A stretch of DNA of 64,000 bases from an uncultured Sutterella sp. (GTDB lineage: Bacteria; Pseudomonadota; Gammaproteobacteria; Burkholderiales; Burkholderiaceae_F): positions 124,001 to 188,000 of the forward strand of contig UQTE01000001.1 of NCBI GenBank assembly GCA_900543805.1. The letters are read 5' to 3'. Below the pieces are notes generated by a model, which was not told the DNA's origin, did no database searches, and saw only the letters and a list, made by a program, of their open reading frames with translations. Of the stretch, positions 50,844 to 60,718 are shown piece by piece; position 1 is the stretch's first letter; each line of letters begins with the position of its first letter. Both the position numbers and the translations under genes were made by a program.

Positions 50844-53800
50844 TTATTTTTCCGTGCGGGCCCGCGGCATTTTGTCGACGACGGGATCCTGGAAACTTCC
50901 GTGCACGTGATAGGTCGAACTCATCAGGTTCGAGATTTCGTCCTTGAGGAACCACTGCGCGACGAAGGTCCCGACCCCGACGGCGGGGTTGAGGAGCGTG
51001 AGCGCGAGCGCGGGCGCTTCGGCGTTGAATTTCGGAAGGACCAGCGCCTCCATGTCGAGCTTTTCGGCCACGAGGTCGACGTCGCCCGAAAGAAGGATCG
51101 TCGCGGGCGAGCCCACGACCGCGACCTTTTCGGTCGAGAGAATGCCGCGGTGGAGTTTCCCTCCGGCCGCAATGGAGTCGAAAGTGAAGCCCTTGCCGAT
51201 CACGTCGCGGAAGTCGAGCGTGAGGCGCCGCATCAGGTGCTGCATGGAAAGAAGACCGAGCAGTCGTCCGCTGCCGGGTTCCACCTGCAGGATCTGGCCG
51301 GAGCCGAGCATCGCCGTCACTTCGCCCGAGAGCGTGTTGAGTTGCGGCATGTGGGGCTGGCCCCGGAAGGTGAGGTCGAGCTTTACGTTCCCCGGGGCGT
51401 TGCGGATGACGTCGCGGATGCGAAGGTCGTGCAAAAGCCTCCCGAGATCGGAGAAGTTCGCCTCGAGCGTGAGATGCGAGGTGCCGACTTCGTCCGCGGC
51501 CGATTCCGGTCGCCAGACGCCCTGGCCGAGAAGACTACCGCCGCGCGCCGTCACGGCGATGCGGTCGATGATGGCGAGCCCTTCGCCCGAAGGCGCGATT
51601 TCATTGCGGGTTACGAATTCGACCTTTCCGATGCGTCGTTCGCCTACGCGAAGGTCGCCGATCGTGAGGTTGATGCTCGGAAGGGTCCCGGGAGCGGGGC
51701 TGGTGTCGAGAGCCGTGTCGATTTCGTCTCCGGCCGCTTCCGGCAGGTGTGCGCGGTCGATTTTGAAGGTCCACTTGTCGGGCGAGGCGCCCGCGTCGAG
51801 AAATTCCGCCTGACCGTTCACTTCGTCGCTCGCGAGACGCAGGTGCCAATCGTTTTGTCCGAAGTGACGAAGCGTCGCGTCTATGTTGTGGATGGTCATG
51901 CGGTGGGCGAGGAGTTCCGCCACCTTCACGCGCAGGGTCCCCCAGGGAATCCGGTGGCCGTCGGCATGCGCCTTGCTGTTGCGGTCGATTTCCCGCCAAT
52001 AGGGCTCCCACTCGTCCCAGGAGAAGCGCGGCACGTTGACGGAGAGGTCGAGCCGGTCACCCGCCTTGCCCATGGGCGTGCCGACGCCCACGAAGCCCGA
52101 CGTGAGGGTGTAGCCGTCCTTGCGGTCGTCAAAGTAGAGCGCCGCCTCGAGGTGGCCTGCCGAACTCAAAACGAGGCCCTGTCCCGACGGGCGGGGCGAC
52201 CACGAGAAGCTCGTCGGCCAGACCTCCGAGGCGCTCTTTGCGAAGGGAGCGGGCAGAGAGGAGGACAGTCCCGCGAGGTTCGATCGCCCGGAGAGACGAA
52301 GCGGCGTTTTTCCCTGAAGGTCCACCCGGGCGTAGACGCGCACGGGAGCGGTCCCCGAAAGGGCGGAGAAGACGGGCGAGAATCCGGGGGCGGAGGCGAG
52401 CCGTGCGAGGTCCGCCGGCCCCGCCCGTCCGTCGACGTCGATGACGACGTCGTTCTTTTCCGTGCGCACGGCCACGCGCGCCGGGCCCGCCGCGGTCCGT
52501 CCCTCGACGGGCGAGGGCGTGTCGACGCCTTTTTCCGTGATGACGAGCGTTCCGACCGCGTCTTCGAGCGTCGGCAGTCCGTGACCGTAGTCGAAGTTCG
52601 TCTTCTGCAGATCGGTCGTCACCTTCACGCGGGTGCGCTCGGGGTGCGCGAGCGGAATGGAGAGGCCGAGCCGCACGTCGACCGGTCCCGAACCGTTCGA
52701 TTCCGCGAAGGCGCCGCCGAGAAGGCGCGAGAGCATGGGGGCTTCGTTGAGGTAGCGAAGGGCGTCCTTGGCGTCGCTGCGGATGCGCCCGTCGACGAGC
52801 AGCGTGACGGGCGTGGCGGAAAAGGCGGGAATTTCCACCCGCACGTCCGACGCGTGCAGATTCCGCGATTCGGCCTTGCGGCCCGTGATCAGCATGCGCT
52901 CGCCCTCGAAGAGGAGATCCGCCTCGACGTTCGTGAGGACCGGCCACTCGGATCCGGCCTTCTTGCCCTGCGTCGGTAAAAAGTCGAGCGTGCCGCCCGT
53001 GACGTGGCCGCGGATGCGAAAGAGCCCGTTCTTTCCGTCCGACCAGGGATAGTCCGCGAGACGTCCTTCGAGGTGCCAGTCGCCCGAGGTGGCGCGGCCC
53101 TTGAGAATGCCGCCCTCGAGCCAGTCGAGCGTACCTTCGCCCACGACGCGCGGCAGGTAGTGCCGCACGGACGGACCGTTCGCCCGGAGGATCTTCCCCG
53201 AGAGCTTCACGGTTCCCGCAACGTTGTCGTCGAGCGTCCAGGTGCCCGCGCCCGTCACGGCCGCCTCGCCGTTTTCGGCGCGCAGATCCCGAAGGTCGAC
53301 CGACCAGTGTTCGCCCTTGGAGACGAGCGCTTCGAGCGAAAGCTTGTCAAAGCGCATCGTCTCGCGGCGAAAGACCTTGGGAAAGCGCAGCGACGCGTTG
53401 CGGCTCGCAAGCGTCACGCGAACGGAACGGTCCTGTTCGCGCGTCGAGAGGGTGCCCGAGAGATTGCGAAAACTCGGACGGTCCGCGTCGTTTTTGATGC
53501 CGAGCCCTTCAAATTCCAGAGAAACCGCCCAGTTGGCAAGCATCGAGAGGTCGCCCCGGCCCGACGCGCTGAGGTTGCGAATGCGGCCCGTGAGACCGTA
53601 TTCCCTGAGCTGCGAGCGCACGTCGTCGGGAATCGGAAGCGAGGTCCCGATCGAAGAGAGAAGCCCGATGTCGAGCATGGAGGCGCCGACGTCGACTTCG
53701 ACGGTCTTCCCCGCGGCGTCCGTCCTGCGCAAAAGCGTGAGCTGCCGAGGGCGCCACTGCCAGCTCTCGGCCGACTGCAGCCGCAGGCCTTCGAGGGAAA

Positions 53801-54833
53801 GGGTCTGCGTGCGGGAGTCCGGGTCGAAGGCGTAGTTCACGCGGGCTTCGGCGCGGCGAAGATTGAGGGGCGCGAGGTCGTCGCCCAGACGAAGCCGCAC
53901 GTTTCGGGTCGAAAGGTCCGCGAGGAGCGTACGGACTTCGCCCTGATCAAGATCGCTCCAAACGCGCACGCGTCCTTCGCCCGACGAGAGGTAGTTGCGA
54001 AGACCGAGCCGACGGGCGATCTGTCCCACGTTCGTGCGCTCGAGGTTTGCGTAGGCGCGCGCCGTCCAGGTCTGCGGGCGGGCCGGGTCGGTGAAGAAGC
54101 TCTTGTCGACCTGGAAGCGAAGCGAAAAATCGTCCGAGCGCTCGCCGCTCACGAAGGTGCCGTCAAGACCGCTTCGCCAGGCGAGAAGTTCGTCCTGAAA
54201 GCGGAAGTCAAGGTTTTCGATCCGAACGGGCGCGAGATCGGGACGGCGAAGGTCCTGATAGGTGACGGTGCCGTTGACCAGCGAGAGCTGACGTTGCGCG
54301 AAAAGTTGGGCGAGCGCCGGGATTTCTTCGGGCATTTCCGTCTGGTCGCCATCGCTCGAGAGTTCGGGGAGCGGGAGCACGAAGCCCGCAAGGTCGACGG
54401 ACTTTTCGTCGAGACGCCGCACCGTGAGGGTCGGTTGATAGACGATCAGTTCGCGAAAGCGCGGCGCCCGGTACCAGAGGGAGGACCAGGAAAATTCCGC
54501 GCGGATGTGGGGAATGAACAGGGAGTCGGGGCCGTCCGGGCGGGAAAAGCGCAGCGCATCGATTTCGATTCTCGGCCAGAGGTAGTGAAAGTCGAGCTCA
54601 AAGCGCTTCGCTTCGATTTGCGCGCCCGTCGCTTCGGAAATGGCCGTCGTGATGCGCCCGCGCAGTTCGTCGGCGTGGGTCGAGACGTACCACCGCATGC
54701 CGAGGAGAAGGAACCCCAGCGAGAAGTAGACGACCACGAGCGACCACCAGAGCCAGTGCGTACGCTCGAAAAAGGCTCGGTAGCCCGCGCGGTGACCGCG
54801 GTAGACGACATAACGGCGTTTGAAGTAGGACAT
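50844..54833 (-). CDS. yhdP: YhdP family AsmA-like protein
   Basis: Very long envelope protein (1329 aa) anchored by one N-terminal membrane segment (HWLWWSLVVVYFSLGFLLLG, about residues 26-45). A long beta-groove follows, with DUF3971 in the middle and an AsmA-like C-terminal part. E. coli YhdP, TamB and YdbH bridge the periplasm and move phospholipid to the outer membrane. The C-terminal region VGTFVAQWFLKDEISNLMSS is typical. The start MSYFKRRYVVYRGHRAG places the membrane segment correctly; the upstream open frame covers the divergent glnE promoter. Likely first gene of yhdP-tldD-plsC-cdsA-like. Confidence 0.92.
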   Translation of the reverse strand: MSYFKRRYVVYRGHRAGYRAFFERTHWLWWSLVVVYFSLGFLLLGMRWYVSTHADELRGRITTAISEATGAQIEAKRFELDFHYLWPRIEIDALRFSRPDGPDSLFIPHIRAEFSWSSLWYRAPRFRELIVYQPTLTVRRLDEKSVDLAGFVLPLPELSSDGDQTEMPEEIPALAQLFAQRQLSLVNGTVTYQDLRRPDLAPVRIENLDFRFQDELLAWRSGLDGTFVSGERSDDFSLRFQVDKSFFTDPARPQTWTARAYANLERTNVGQIARRLGLRNYLSSGEGRVRVWSDLDQGEVRTLLADLSTRNVRLRLGDDLAPLNLRRAEARVNYAFDPDSRTQTLSLEGLRLQSAESWQWRPRQLTLLRRTDAAGKTVEVDVGASMLDIGLLSSIGTSLPIPDDVRSQLREYGLTGRIRNLSASGRGDLSMLANWAVSLEFEGLGIKNDADRPSFRNLSGTLSTREQDRSVRVTLASRNASLRFPKVFRRETMRFDKLSLEALVSKGEHWSVDLRDLRAENGEAAVTGAGTWTLDDNVAGTVKLSGKILRANGPSVRHYLPRVVGEGTLDWLEGGILKGRATSGDWHLEGRLADYPWSDGKNGLFRIRGHVTGGTLDFLPTQGKKAGSEWPVLTNVEADLLFEGERMLITGRKAESRNLHASDVRVEIPAFSATPVTLLVDGRIRSDAKDALRYLNEAPMLSRLLGGAFAESNGSGPVDVRLGLSIPLAHPERTRVKVTTDLQKTNFDYGHGLPTLEDAVGTLVITEKGVDTPSPVEGRTAAGPARVAVRTEKNDVVIDVDGRAGPADLARLASAPGFSPVFSALSGTAPVRVYARVDLQGKTPLRLSGRSNLAGLSSSLPAPFAKSASEVWPTSFSWSPRPSGQGLVLSSAGHLEAALYFDDRKDGYTLTSGFVGVGTPMGKAGDRLDLSVNVPRFSWDEWEPYWREIDRNSKAHADGHRIPWGTLRVKVAELLAHRMTIHNIDATLRHFGQNDWHLRLASDEVNGQAEFLDAGASPDKWTFKIDRAHLPEAAGDEIDTALDTSPAPGTLPSINLTIGDLRVGERRIGKVEFVTRNEIAPSGEGLAIIDRIAVTARGGSLLGQGVWRPESAADEVGTSHLTLEANFSDLGRLLHDLRIRDVIRNAPGNVKLDLTFRGQPHMPQLNTLSGEVTAMLGSGQILQVEPGSGRLLGLLSMQHLMRRLTLDFRDVIGKGFTFDSIAAGGKLHRGILSTEKVAVVGSPATILLSGDVDLVAEKLDMEALVLPKFNAEAPALALTLLNPAVGVGTFVAQWFLKDEISNLMSSTYHVHGSFQDPVVDKMPRARTEK

Positions 54834-54869
54834 GCACCGACGAGGTTGGGATGGAAAGGGGCAAAGCGT

Positions 54870-54875
54870 ATTGTA
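54870..54875 (-). promoter_or_regulatory. Candidate -10 box TACAAT for yhdP
   Basis: ATTGTA on the plus strand, 37 bases before the yhdP ATG. The divergent glnE has TAGAAT at 54992-54997 with TTGGTG 17 bases upstream. Confidence 0.42.
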
Positions 54876-55029
54876 GTCCTCCGCCGCGGCTCCTCCGAAG
54901 AGGTTGCGGGAAACGGGAGGCGCCCGAAGCGTAAAAAATCGTGAGGAAGCTCTGCGGTGTTTCGCCGATTGGTGTCGACGGGCGCGTGCCGTAGAATGGA
55001 AAAACTTTGTCTCACTCACGGATTCCGTC

Positions 55030-57852
55030 ATGCCCCGTCTCGACCTTGCCGGCGTACTTGAACACTCCAACTTTGTGCGGCGCGCGCTGCGCGCGATGTA
55101 TCCCATGGAAGAGGACGACGCGCGCCTCGCGCATCTCGCGGCGCTCGTCGAGGAAGGACGGACGCGCGCGGATTTCGAGCGCGCCGTCGAAGGGGAAGAC
55201 GATACGGAACGCCTGGCCGAAACGCTCCGGCGGGTGCGGCGCGAGCTCATTCTCTATCTCGTCGCGGCCGATTCGACGGGCGCGATCGACTATTTCGGCG
55301 TGGTCGAGCGCATGTCGGACTTTGCGGAGGTGGCCGTGCGCTCTACGGTGCGCGCGCACGCAAGAGAGCTTGCCCGTCGCCACGGCGTTCCCTTTGGCGC
55401 CGTGACGGGAACGCCCCAGGACCTCATCGTGGTCGGCATGGGCAAGTTGGGCGGCCGCGAACTCAACGTCTCCTCCGACATCGACCTCATCTTCCTCTAC
55501 GACGAAGACGGTGAAACCCGCCCGACGCCGGAATTCCCCGACGCGCGTCGCACGCTCACGGTTACGGAATTTTACGAAAGGCTCGCGCGACGGGTTCTGC
55601 CCGCCCTGAACGACATTCGGGGCGCGGGCTTTGTCTTTCGCGTCGACATGCGGCTTCGTCCCAACGGCGACTCGGGCCCGATCGTGGGCTCGAGCGACAT
55701 GCTCGAAGAGTACCTCTACACCCAGGGCCGCGATTGGGAGCGCTTCGCCTGGCTGAAGGGCCGCGTCGTGAGCGCCCCGGTCTTTTCAAGCCCCGAGGAG
55801 TTCGAGCGCGCTTCGCACGCGGTCGAGAATCTCGTTCGCCCCTTCGTATTCCGCAAGTACCTCGACTTCGGCGCGATCAGTTCGCTCACGAAGCTCCACG
55901 AGACGCTCCGCGCCGAAACGGCGCGCCGCGAGGCGCAGCGAAACTTCACGGGCGCGAACGTGAAGCTCGGGCGCGGCGGCATTCGGGAAATCGAATTCCT
56001 CACGCAGACGCTGCAGGTGATCCGCGGCGGCCGCGACGTGCGGCTTCGCGGCAAGGAAACGCTCCCGATGCTGACGAGGCTCGGCGAAGAAGGCGTGCTC
56101 TCGCCCGAGGTCGCCGAAAAACTCAAGGAAGACTATGTGTGGCTGCGAAACGTCGAACATGCGCTGCAGTACGTGGACGATCAGCAGACGCAGCTTCTCC
56201 CGCGCGAAGGGGAAAATCTCGTGCACGCAGCGGCGCTTCTCGGCGTCACGCCCGAAGAACTCTGGGCGCACTACGAAGCCGTGCGCGACCGCGTGGGCCG
56301 GGCCTTCGAGAACGTCTTTCAGGTGAAGGACACGCCCGAAGGGGCGGAGAGCGATTGGCCCGTGGGCTGGCAGACCGGGACTTCGAGCGCAAGAACCGCG
56401 CTCGAAGAAATGTTCGTCCGCAAGGGCTATGCGGCCGAGGACGCGCCGGAGCTCGCGCAGCGGACGGCGAACCTCGCGATGGGGCGCTTTTCGGCCTTCA
56501 AGTCCGAAGGAGCGCTCCAGAAGATGCAGCAGCTCCTGCAGATGGTGGTCGCAAACGTTCCGCAGTGGGTGAAGAGCGACGCCGTGCGCGTCGTGGCCCC
56601 TTCGGAACTCCTCTCGCGTTATCTGCGGCTTCTCGAAGCCGTGGCGGGAAGAACCACCTACGTGACGCTTTTGTGCCAGTACCCGAGGGCGGCCGAACGC
56701 GTGGGCCGCGTGCTCGCGGCGAGCCGCTGGAGCACGGATTTCGTCGCCTCGCACCCGATCATCCTCGACGAACTCGTCGACGGACGGATTCGGGAGATGG
56801 ACGACTTCACGCCGGTCGACTGGAGCGAATGGCGCGAGCGCTTCCGCGAGGCGCTCGCCGAGTGCGGAGACGATCAGGAGCGGCAGATGAACCTTCTGCG
56901 CGACGCCTATCACTCGGCCGTCTTCCGTCTTCTCATCGCCGACATCGACGGGCGCTTCACGGTGGAGCGTCTTGCGGACCAGCTCTCGGCCCTTGCCGAC
57001 GCCGTGATCGAGGAAACGCTCGAGATCGTGTGGCGCGCGATGGCGCAGAAGCACTGCGAGCGTCCCAAGTTCGCGGTGCTGGGGTATGGAAAGCTGGGCG
57101 GAAAGGAATTGGGGTACGAGAGCGACCTCGACCTCGTCTTCCTCTACGACGATCCTTCCGACGAGGCCGACCGCACCTACAGCCGGCTCGTGCGGCGCAT
57201 GATCAGCTGGCTCACCGTGCCGACCTCTTCGGGAAAGCTCTTTGACATCGACCTGCGTCTTCGCCCCAACGGCGAAAACGGGCTCGTCGTGAGCACCATG
57301 GCGCACTTTGAGAACTACCAGAAGCGATCCGACGGCGTGGGCGCCTGGATCTGGGAGCATCAGGCGCTCACGCGCGCCCGCTTCGTCGCGGGCGACCCGG
57401 CGATCGGCCGGCGTTTCGAGGCCCTTCGCGAAGAGGTTCTGCGGATGCCCCGAGATCTCGCGGCCCTCAAGGAGGCGGTCTTGGAGATGCGCGAGCGCAT
57501 GCACGAGGGACACCGCAATCCGACGAAGCTCTTTGACGTCAAGCACGACGCGGGCGGGATGGTCGACGTCGAATTCATCGTGCAGACGCTCGTTCTCGGC
57601 TACTCGCACGATCATCCGCAGCTCGTGAACAATTTCGGCAACATTTTGTTGCTGGAAATGGCGGCCGACGCGGGGCTCATTCCGGCCGAGCTCACCGCAA
57701 AGGTGGTGAAGGCCTATCGCCGCTATCGCGCTCTGCAGCATGAAATTCGACTGAACGCCGGCGAAGCCCGGGCGGTTCGTGTCGATCCCGCGCTCGTCGC
57801 TGATGAGGCCGAGGCCGTGCGCGAACTTTGGCGCGTGTTTTTCGGGCGCTGA
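55030..57852 (+). CDS. glnE: Bifunctional glutamine synthetase adenylyltransferase/deadenylase
   Basis: Controls glutamine synthetase by adding or removing AMP on a Tyr, in response to PII and glutamine (940 aa). Two nucleotidyltransferase domains are evident: VVGMGKLGGRELNVSSDIDL (about residues 136-155, deadenylylation half) and LGYGKLGGKELGYESDLDLV (about 682-701, adenylylation half), both with the DxD metal pair. A helical linker lies between. The ATG at 55030 matches the family N-terminus; the frame is open 42 codons upstream. Divergent from yhdP, as usual in beta- and gammaproteobacteria with this cluster. Confidence 0.95.
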   Translation: MPRLDLAGVLEHSNFVRRALRAMYPMEEDDARLAHLAALVEEGRTRADFERAVEGEDDTERLAETLRRVRRELILYLVAADSTGAIDYFGVVERMSDFAEVAVRSTVRAHARELARRHGVPFGAVTGTPQDLIVVGMGKLGGRELNVSSDIDLIFLYDEDGETRPTPEFPDARRTLTVTEFYERLARRVLPALNDIRGAGFVFRVDMRLRPNGDSGPIVGSSDMLEEYLYTQGRDWERFAWLKGRVVSAPVFSSPEEFERASHAVENLVRPFVFRKYLDFGAISSLTKLHETLRAETARREAQRNFTGANVKLGRGGIREIEFLTQTLQVIRGGRDVRLRGKETLPMLTRLGEEGVLSPEVAEKLKEDYVWLRNVEHALQYVDDQQTQLLPREGENLVHAAALLGVTPEELWAHYEAVRDRVGRAFENVFQVKDTPEGAESDWPVGWQTGTSSARTALEEMFVRKGYAAEDAPELAQRTANLAMGRFSAFKSEGALQKMQQLLQMVVANVPQWVKSDAVRVVAPSELLSRYLRLLEAVAGRTTYVTLLCQYPRAAERVGRVLAASRWSTDFVASHPIILDELVDGRIREMDDFTPVDWSEWRERFREALAECGDDQERQMNLLRDAYHSAVFRLLIADIDGRFTVERLADQLSALADAVIEETLEIVWRAMAQKHCERPKFAVLGYGKLGGKELGYESDLDLVFLYDDPSDEADRTYSRLVRRMISWLTVPTSSGKLFDIDLRLRPNGENGLVVSTMAHFENYQKRSDGVGAWIWEHQALTRARFVAGDPAIGRRFEALREEVLRMPRDLAALKEAVLEMRERMHEGHRNPTKLFDVKHDAGGMVDVEFIVQTLVLGYSHDHPQLVNNFGNILLLEMAADAGLIPAELTAKVVKAYRRYRALQHEIRLNAGEARAVRVDPALVADEAEAVRELWRVFFGR

Positions 57853-57892
57853 GGATAGAATCGAAGAAAACTTTTCTTTCGAGAGAGCCTTC

Positions 57893-58867
57893 ATGCCCGT
57901 CGTTCCGTCCGACTACCGGGCGCCTTCCTGGTGCCCGGGCTCGCATCTGCAGACCTGTCTGCCCGCCAAGCTTTCGAAGCGTCCCGAAGTGGAGTACCGC
58001 GTCGAACACGTGGAACTTCCCGACGGGGACTTCATGATCTGGCACTGGGCCAAGCCCGAACCCTTGGATCCCAAGGCCCCGGTGCTCGTGCACTTTCACG
58101 GCCTCGAGGGGAGTTCGCACAGCCACTACGCGCTCGCGCTCATGCACGAGACCGCCAAGCGCGGCTGGCGCGGCGTGGTCGCGCACTTTCGCACCTGCGG
58201 GGGCGAACTCAACCGTCTGCCGCGCGCCTATTTCGCGGGCGACACGGCGGACAATTCCTGGGTGCTCAAAACCGTGCACGCCCGCTTTCCCGAGGCGCCG
58301 CTCTACGCGGTGGGAGTAAGTCTCGGCGCCAATCAGCTTGCCAAGACCATGGGCGACATGGGAGAGGACCTCTCCTTCATCACGGCGGCCGCGGCCATTG
58401 GCGGCCCTGTCGACCTCGTGGCGGGAAGCGAGCGCATCGACAAGGGCGTGAACACGCTCTACGCCGACATGTTTCTCTCGACCCTGAAGCCGAAACTTGA
58501 GAAAAAGTGCGAGCGCTGGCCGGGACTTGTCGACCCCGAGAGACTCGCCGCCTGCAGGACCTTCTTTGACTTCGACGACCTCTACACGGCGCCCGTGCAC
58601 GGCTTTCGCTCGGCGATGGACTACTACGTGAAGTGCTCCGCGAAGCCTTCGCTTCCCGGCGTGCGCCAGCCCCTTTTGCTTCTCAACGCGAAGAACGACC
58701 CCTTCTTTTCGGGCTGGGCCCTGCCACGCGAAGACGAGGTGAGCCGATTCGTCACCTGCGACTATCCCGAGGAAGGCGGACACATCGGATTTCCGACGGG
58801 ACGCTTCCCGGGCGAACTTTCCTATCTTCCTCACCGTATAATGCGGTTTTTCGACACCGGCGGCTAA
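57893..58867 (+). CDS. YheT family alpha/beta hydrolase
   Basis: Hydrolase-fold protein (324 aa) of COG0429 (YheT/ABHD1-3-like). The N-terminus YRAPSWCPGSHLQTCLPAKL contains the family motif GSHLQT. LVHFHGLEGSSHSHYALALM gives the oxyanion-hole region. The nucleophile is in LYAVGVSLGANQLAKTMGDM (about residues 136-155, Ser in GVSLGA). The catalytic His is probably in EEGGHIGFP near 296-304. Substrates of bacterial YheT are not established. TAGAAT at 57856-57861 may be its -10; it follows glnE by 40 bases. Confidence 0.88.
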   Translation: MPVVPSDYRAPSWCPGSHLQTCLPAKLSKRPEVEYRVEHVELPDGDFMIWHWAKPEPLDPKAPVLVHFHGLEGSSHSHYALALMHETAKRGWRGVVAHFRTCGGELNRLPRAYFAGDTADNSWVLKTVHARFPEAPLYAVGVSLGANQLAKTMGDMGEDLSFITAAAAIGGPVDLVAGSERIDKGVNTLYADMFLSTLKPKLEKKCERWPGLVDPERLAACRTFFDFDDLYTAPVHGFRSAMDYYVKCSAKPSLPGVRQPLLLLNAKNDPFFSGWALPREDEVSRFVTCDYPEEGGHIGFPTGRFPGELSYLPHRIMRFFDTGG

Positions 58868-58949
58868 ACCGTCCGCGTCCGGTGTTTGTCCCCAACCCCG
58901 TCACCGCCCCGGCTGACTGCGCCGGCGTGCGGCCTGAGAGGAGTTCAAC

Positions 58950-59516
58950 ATGTCCGGTCTTCACGGAAAGCGCTGCGGACTCGCCGCGCTCGTTCTTTTC
59001 ATTCTCACGATTCCCGTCGGCAACTGGGTCGTCCTCAACGTCGGCACGACCTGCTATCCCGACGGTCCCTGCGTGATCCCGGTGTGGCCGGGCCTCATGT
59101 CGCCCTCGGCCGTGCTGTTGGCGGGCCTTGCGCTCGTCCTTCGCGACGCCGTGCAGTCGCTCCTCGGAAACCGCGCGACGATTGCCGCGATTCTTTTCGG
59201 AACGCTCCTCTCGGGGCTTCTCTCGGACCCCGCCGTCGTGATCGGTTCGGCCGCGGCTTTCCTCTTTTCGGAATTGGCCGACTTTCTCGTCTACACGCCG
59301 CTTCGCCGCCGCTATCCGAGCTCGGCCATTCTCGTCTCGGGCCTCGTGGGTTCGATCGTCGACAGCTGCATCTTCCTGCAGCTCGCCTTCGGGTCGCTCG
59401 AATTCGTGACCGGACAGGTCGTGGGCAAGTTCTGGATGAGTCTTGCCGCCGCGGCGCTTCTCTATCTCTGGCGACGCCGTCGCGCGGCGCACGCCGAAGG
59501 CGGCGCCTTCGCCTGA
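58950..59516 (+). CDS. VUT family membrane transporter (YhhQ-like)
   Basis: Small integral membrane protein (188 aa, five or six hydrophobic segments) of the VUT/DUF165 group, which includes the queuosine-precursor carrier YhhQ. Family-like regions are SPSAVLLAGLALVLRDAVQS (about residues 51-70), FLFSELADFLVYTPLRRRYP and SGLVGSIVDSCIFLQLAF. It is shorter than YhhQ (about 220). AGAGGAG precedes the ATG. TATAATG at 58837-58842, inside yheT, may be its -10. I see no preQ1 riboswitch in the leader, only an ACACCGG/CCGGTGT hairpin that may terminate yheT. Confidence 0.78.
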   Translation: MSGLHGKRCGLAALVLFILTIPVGNWVVLNVGTTCYPDGPCVIPVWPGLMSPSAVLLAGLALVLRDAVQSLLGNRATIAAILFGTLLSGLLSDPAVVIGSAAAFLFSELADFLVYTPLRRRYPSSAILVSGLVGSIVDSCIFLQLAFGSLEFVTGQVVGKFWMSLAAAALLYLWRRRRAAHAEGGAFA

Positions 59517-59540
59517 GATTTGCACGCCCCAACGCATTCG

Positions 59541-59572
59541 ACCCGAGCGTCTTCCGAGGCGCCTGGGTTTTT
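59541..59572 (+). terminator. Terminator of the VUT transporter gene
   Basis: Interrupted stem ACCC-GCGTC / GAGGCGC-GGGT followed by TTTTT. Confidence 0.65.
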
Positions 59573-59649
59573 CATTGGCGGCGCGGCAATGTCGCCTTAA
59601 GTTTCGCCCGTCAGAATGAGGGCACACGATTGATTTGGAGTCCCGGCAC

Positions 59650-60648
59650 ATGACCACCCCCGAGTGCACCGCCCTTCTTCTTCTCAACACGGGTTCGCCC
59701 GACGCCCCCGAAGCTTCGGCCGTCCGGCGCTATCTCGCGGAATTTTTGAGCGACGAGCGCGTGATCGAACTCCCGAAGTGGAAGTGGTGGCCGATTCTCC
59801 ACGGCATCATTCTGCGCGTGCGCCCGGCGAAGTCGGCCGAGCGCTACCGCGGGGTCTGGACGGAAGATGGTTCGCCCCTTCTCGTTCACACGAAGTCGAT
59901 CGCCGAGAAGCTCGGACGCCGTCTCGAGGGCGAAGGCATTTCCGTTCACTGGGCCTCCTGCTACGGCAATCCCTCGATTCCGGCCGTCCTCACGGACCTC
60001 GAAAAGGCTGGAGTCGAGCGCCTCGTCGTCCTGCCGCTTTTCCCGCAGTACGCGCCGCAGACGACGGCCTCGGCCTTCGACGCGGTCTTTCGCCACCTCA
60101 TGACGAGGCGCAGCCAGCCGGCCCTTACGACCGTCCGCGAATACGGCGCGCATCCGGCCTACATCGAGGCGCTTGCGCGCCGGATCGAAGCGCACTGGGA
60201 AAAGACGGGCCGCCCCTTTGCGGAGGGCGGAAAGCTCCTCATGAGCTTTCACGGACTGCCGAAGTCCTGCATTGCGAAGGGCGACCGCTACGAAGAGGAC
60301 TGCCGAAAGACGGCCGCGCTTTTGGCCGAGCGTCTCGGACTCAAGGAGAACGAGTGGCTCCTCGCCTTTCAGTCGCGTTTCGGCAAGGAAGAGTGGCTCA
60401 CGCCCTACACGGAGCCCACGCTTCGCGAACTCGGAAAGGCGGGCGTCCCGAGAGTCGACGTCGTCTGTCCGGGTTTTGCTTCGGACTGCCTCGAGACGAT
60501 CGAGGAAATCGACGACGAAGCCCGCCGCGCCTATGAAGAGAGCGCCGAGAACGGGCGCTTCGAATACATTCCGGCTCTGAACGACTGCGACGACGCCGTG
60601 GCGCTCTACGCCCGCCTTGCGCTTGAAGCCCTCGGGCGCAAGGCTTGA
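59650..60648 (+). CDS. hemH: Ferrochelatase HemH
   Basis: Inserts Fe2+ into protoporphyrin IX to give protoheme (332 aa), the step after HemG. N-terminal LLLLNTGSPDAPEASAVRRY, the active-site region RYRGVWTEDGSPLL, the porphyrin-binding LPLFPQYAPQTTASAFDA, the catalytic His in LLMSFHGLPKSC, and the family signature in FQSRFGKEEWLTPYTEPTL are all present. The start MTTPEC has GGAG at 9 bases. Its TGA lies inside the -35 element of the grpE heat-shock promoter. Confidence 0.96.
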   Translation: MTTPECTALLLLNTGSPDAPEASAVRRYLAEFLSDERVIELPKWKWWPILHGIILRVRPAKSAERYRGVWTEDGSPLLVHTKSIAEKLGRRLEGEGISVHWASCYGNPSIPAVLTDLEKAGVERLVVLPLFPQYAPQTTASAFDAVFRHLMTRRSQPALTTVREYGAHPAYIEALARRIEAHWEKTGRPFAEGGKLLMSFHGLPKSCIAKGDRYEEDCRKTAALLAERLGLKENEWLLAFQSRFGKEEWLTPYTEPTLRELGKAGVPRVDVVCPGFASDCLETIEEIDDEARRAYEESAENGRFEYIPALNDCDDAVALYARLALEALGRKA

Positions 60649-60672
60649 AAAAAGGGGAGGTCGTCCCCATAT
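60644..60672 (+). promoter_or_regulatory. Sigma-32 heat-shock promoter of grpE
   Basis: CTTGAAA (60644-60650), 14-base spacer, CCCCATAT (60665-60672): almost the exact RpoH consensus. The -35 overlaps the hemH stop codon. Confidence 0.9.
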
Positions 60673-60718
60673 AAGAGGCATCACAGGTACTACCCCTTTC
60701 TATCGGGAAAATTTTGTC

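Noticed and set aside
49644..52979. Rightward open frame of 1111 codons over tldD and yhdP
   Set aside because: Antisense shadow; Arg/Glu/Val-rich without motifs, and both genes on the other strand are clear.
58868..58949. PreQ1 or other riboswitch before the VUT transporter
   Set aside because: Considered because YhhQ-like carriers can be riboswitch-controlled. The leader shows only a GC-rich hairpin and none of the preQ1 class consensus.
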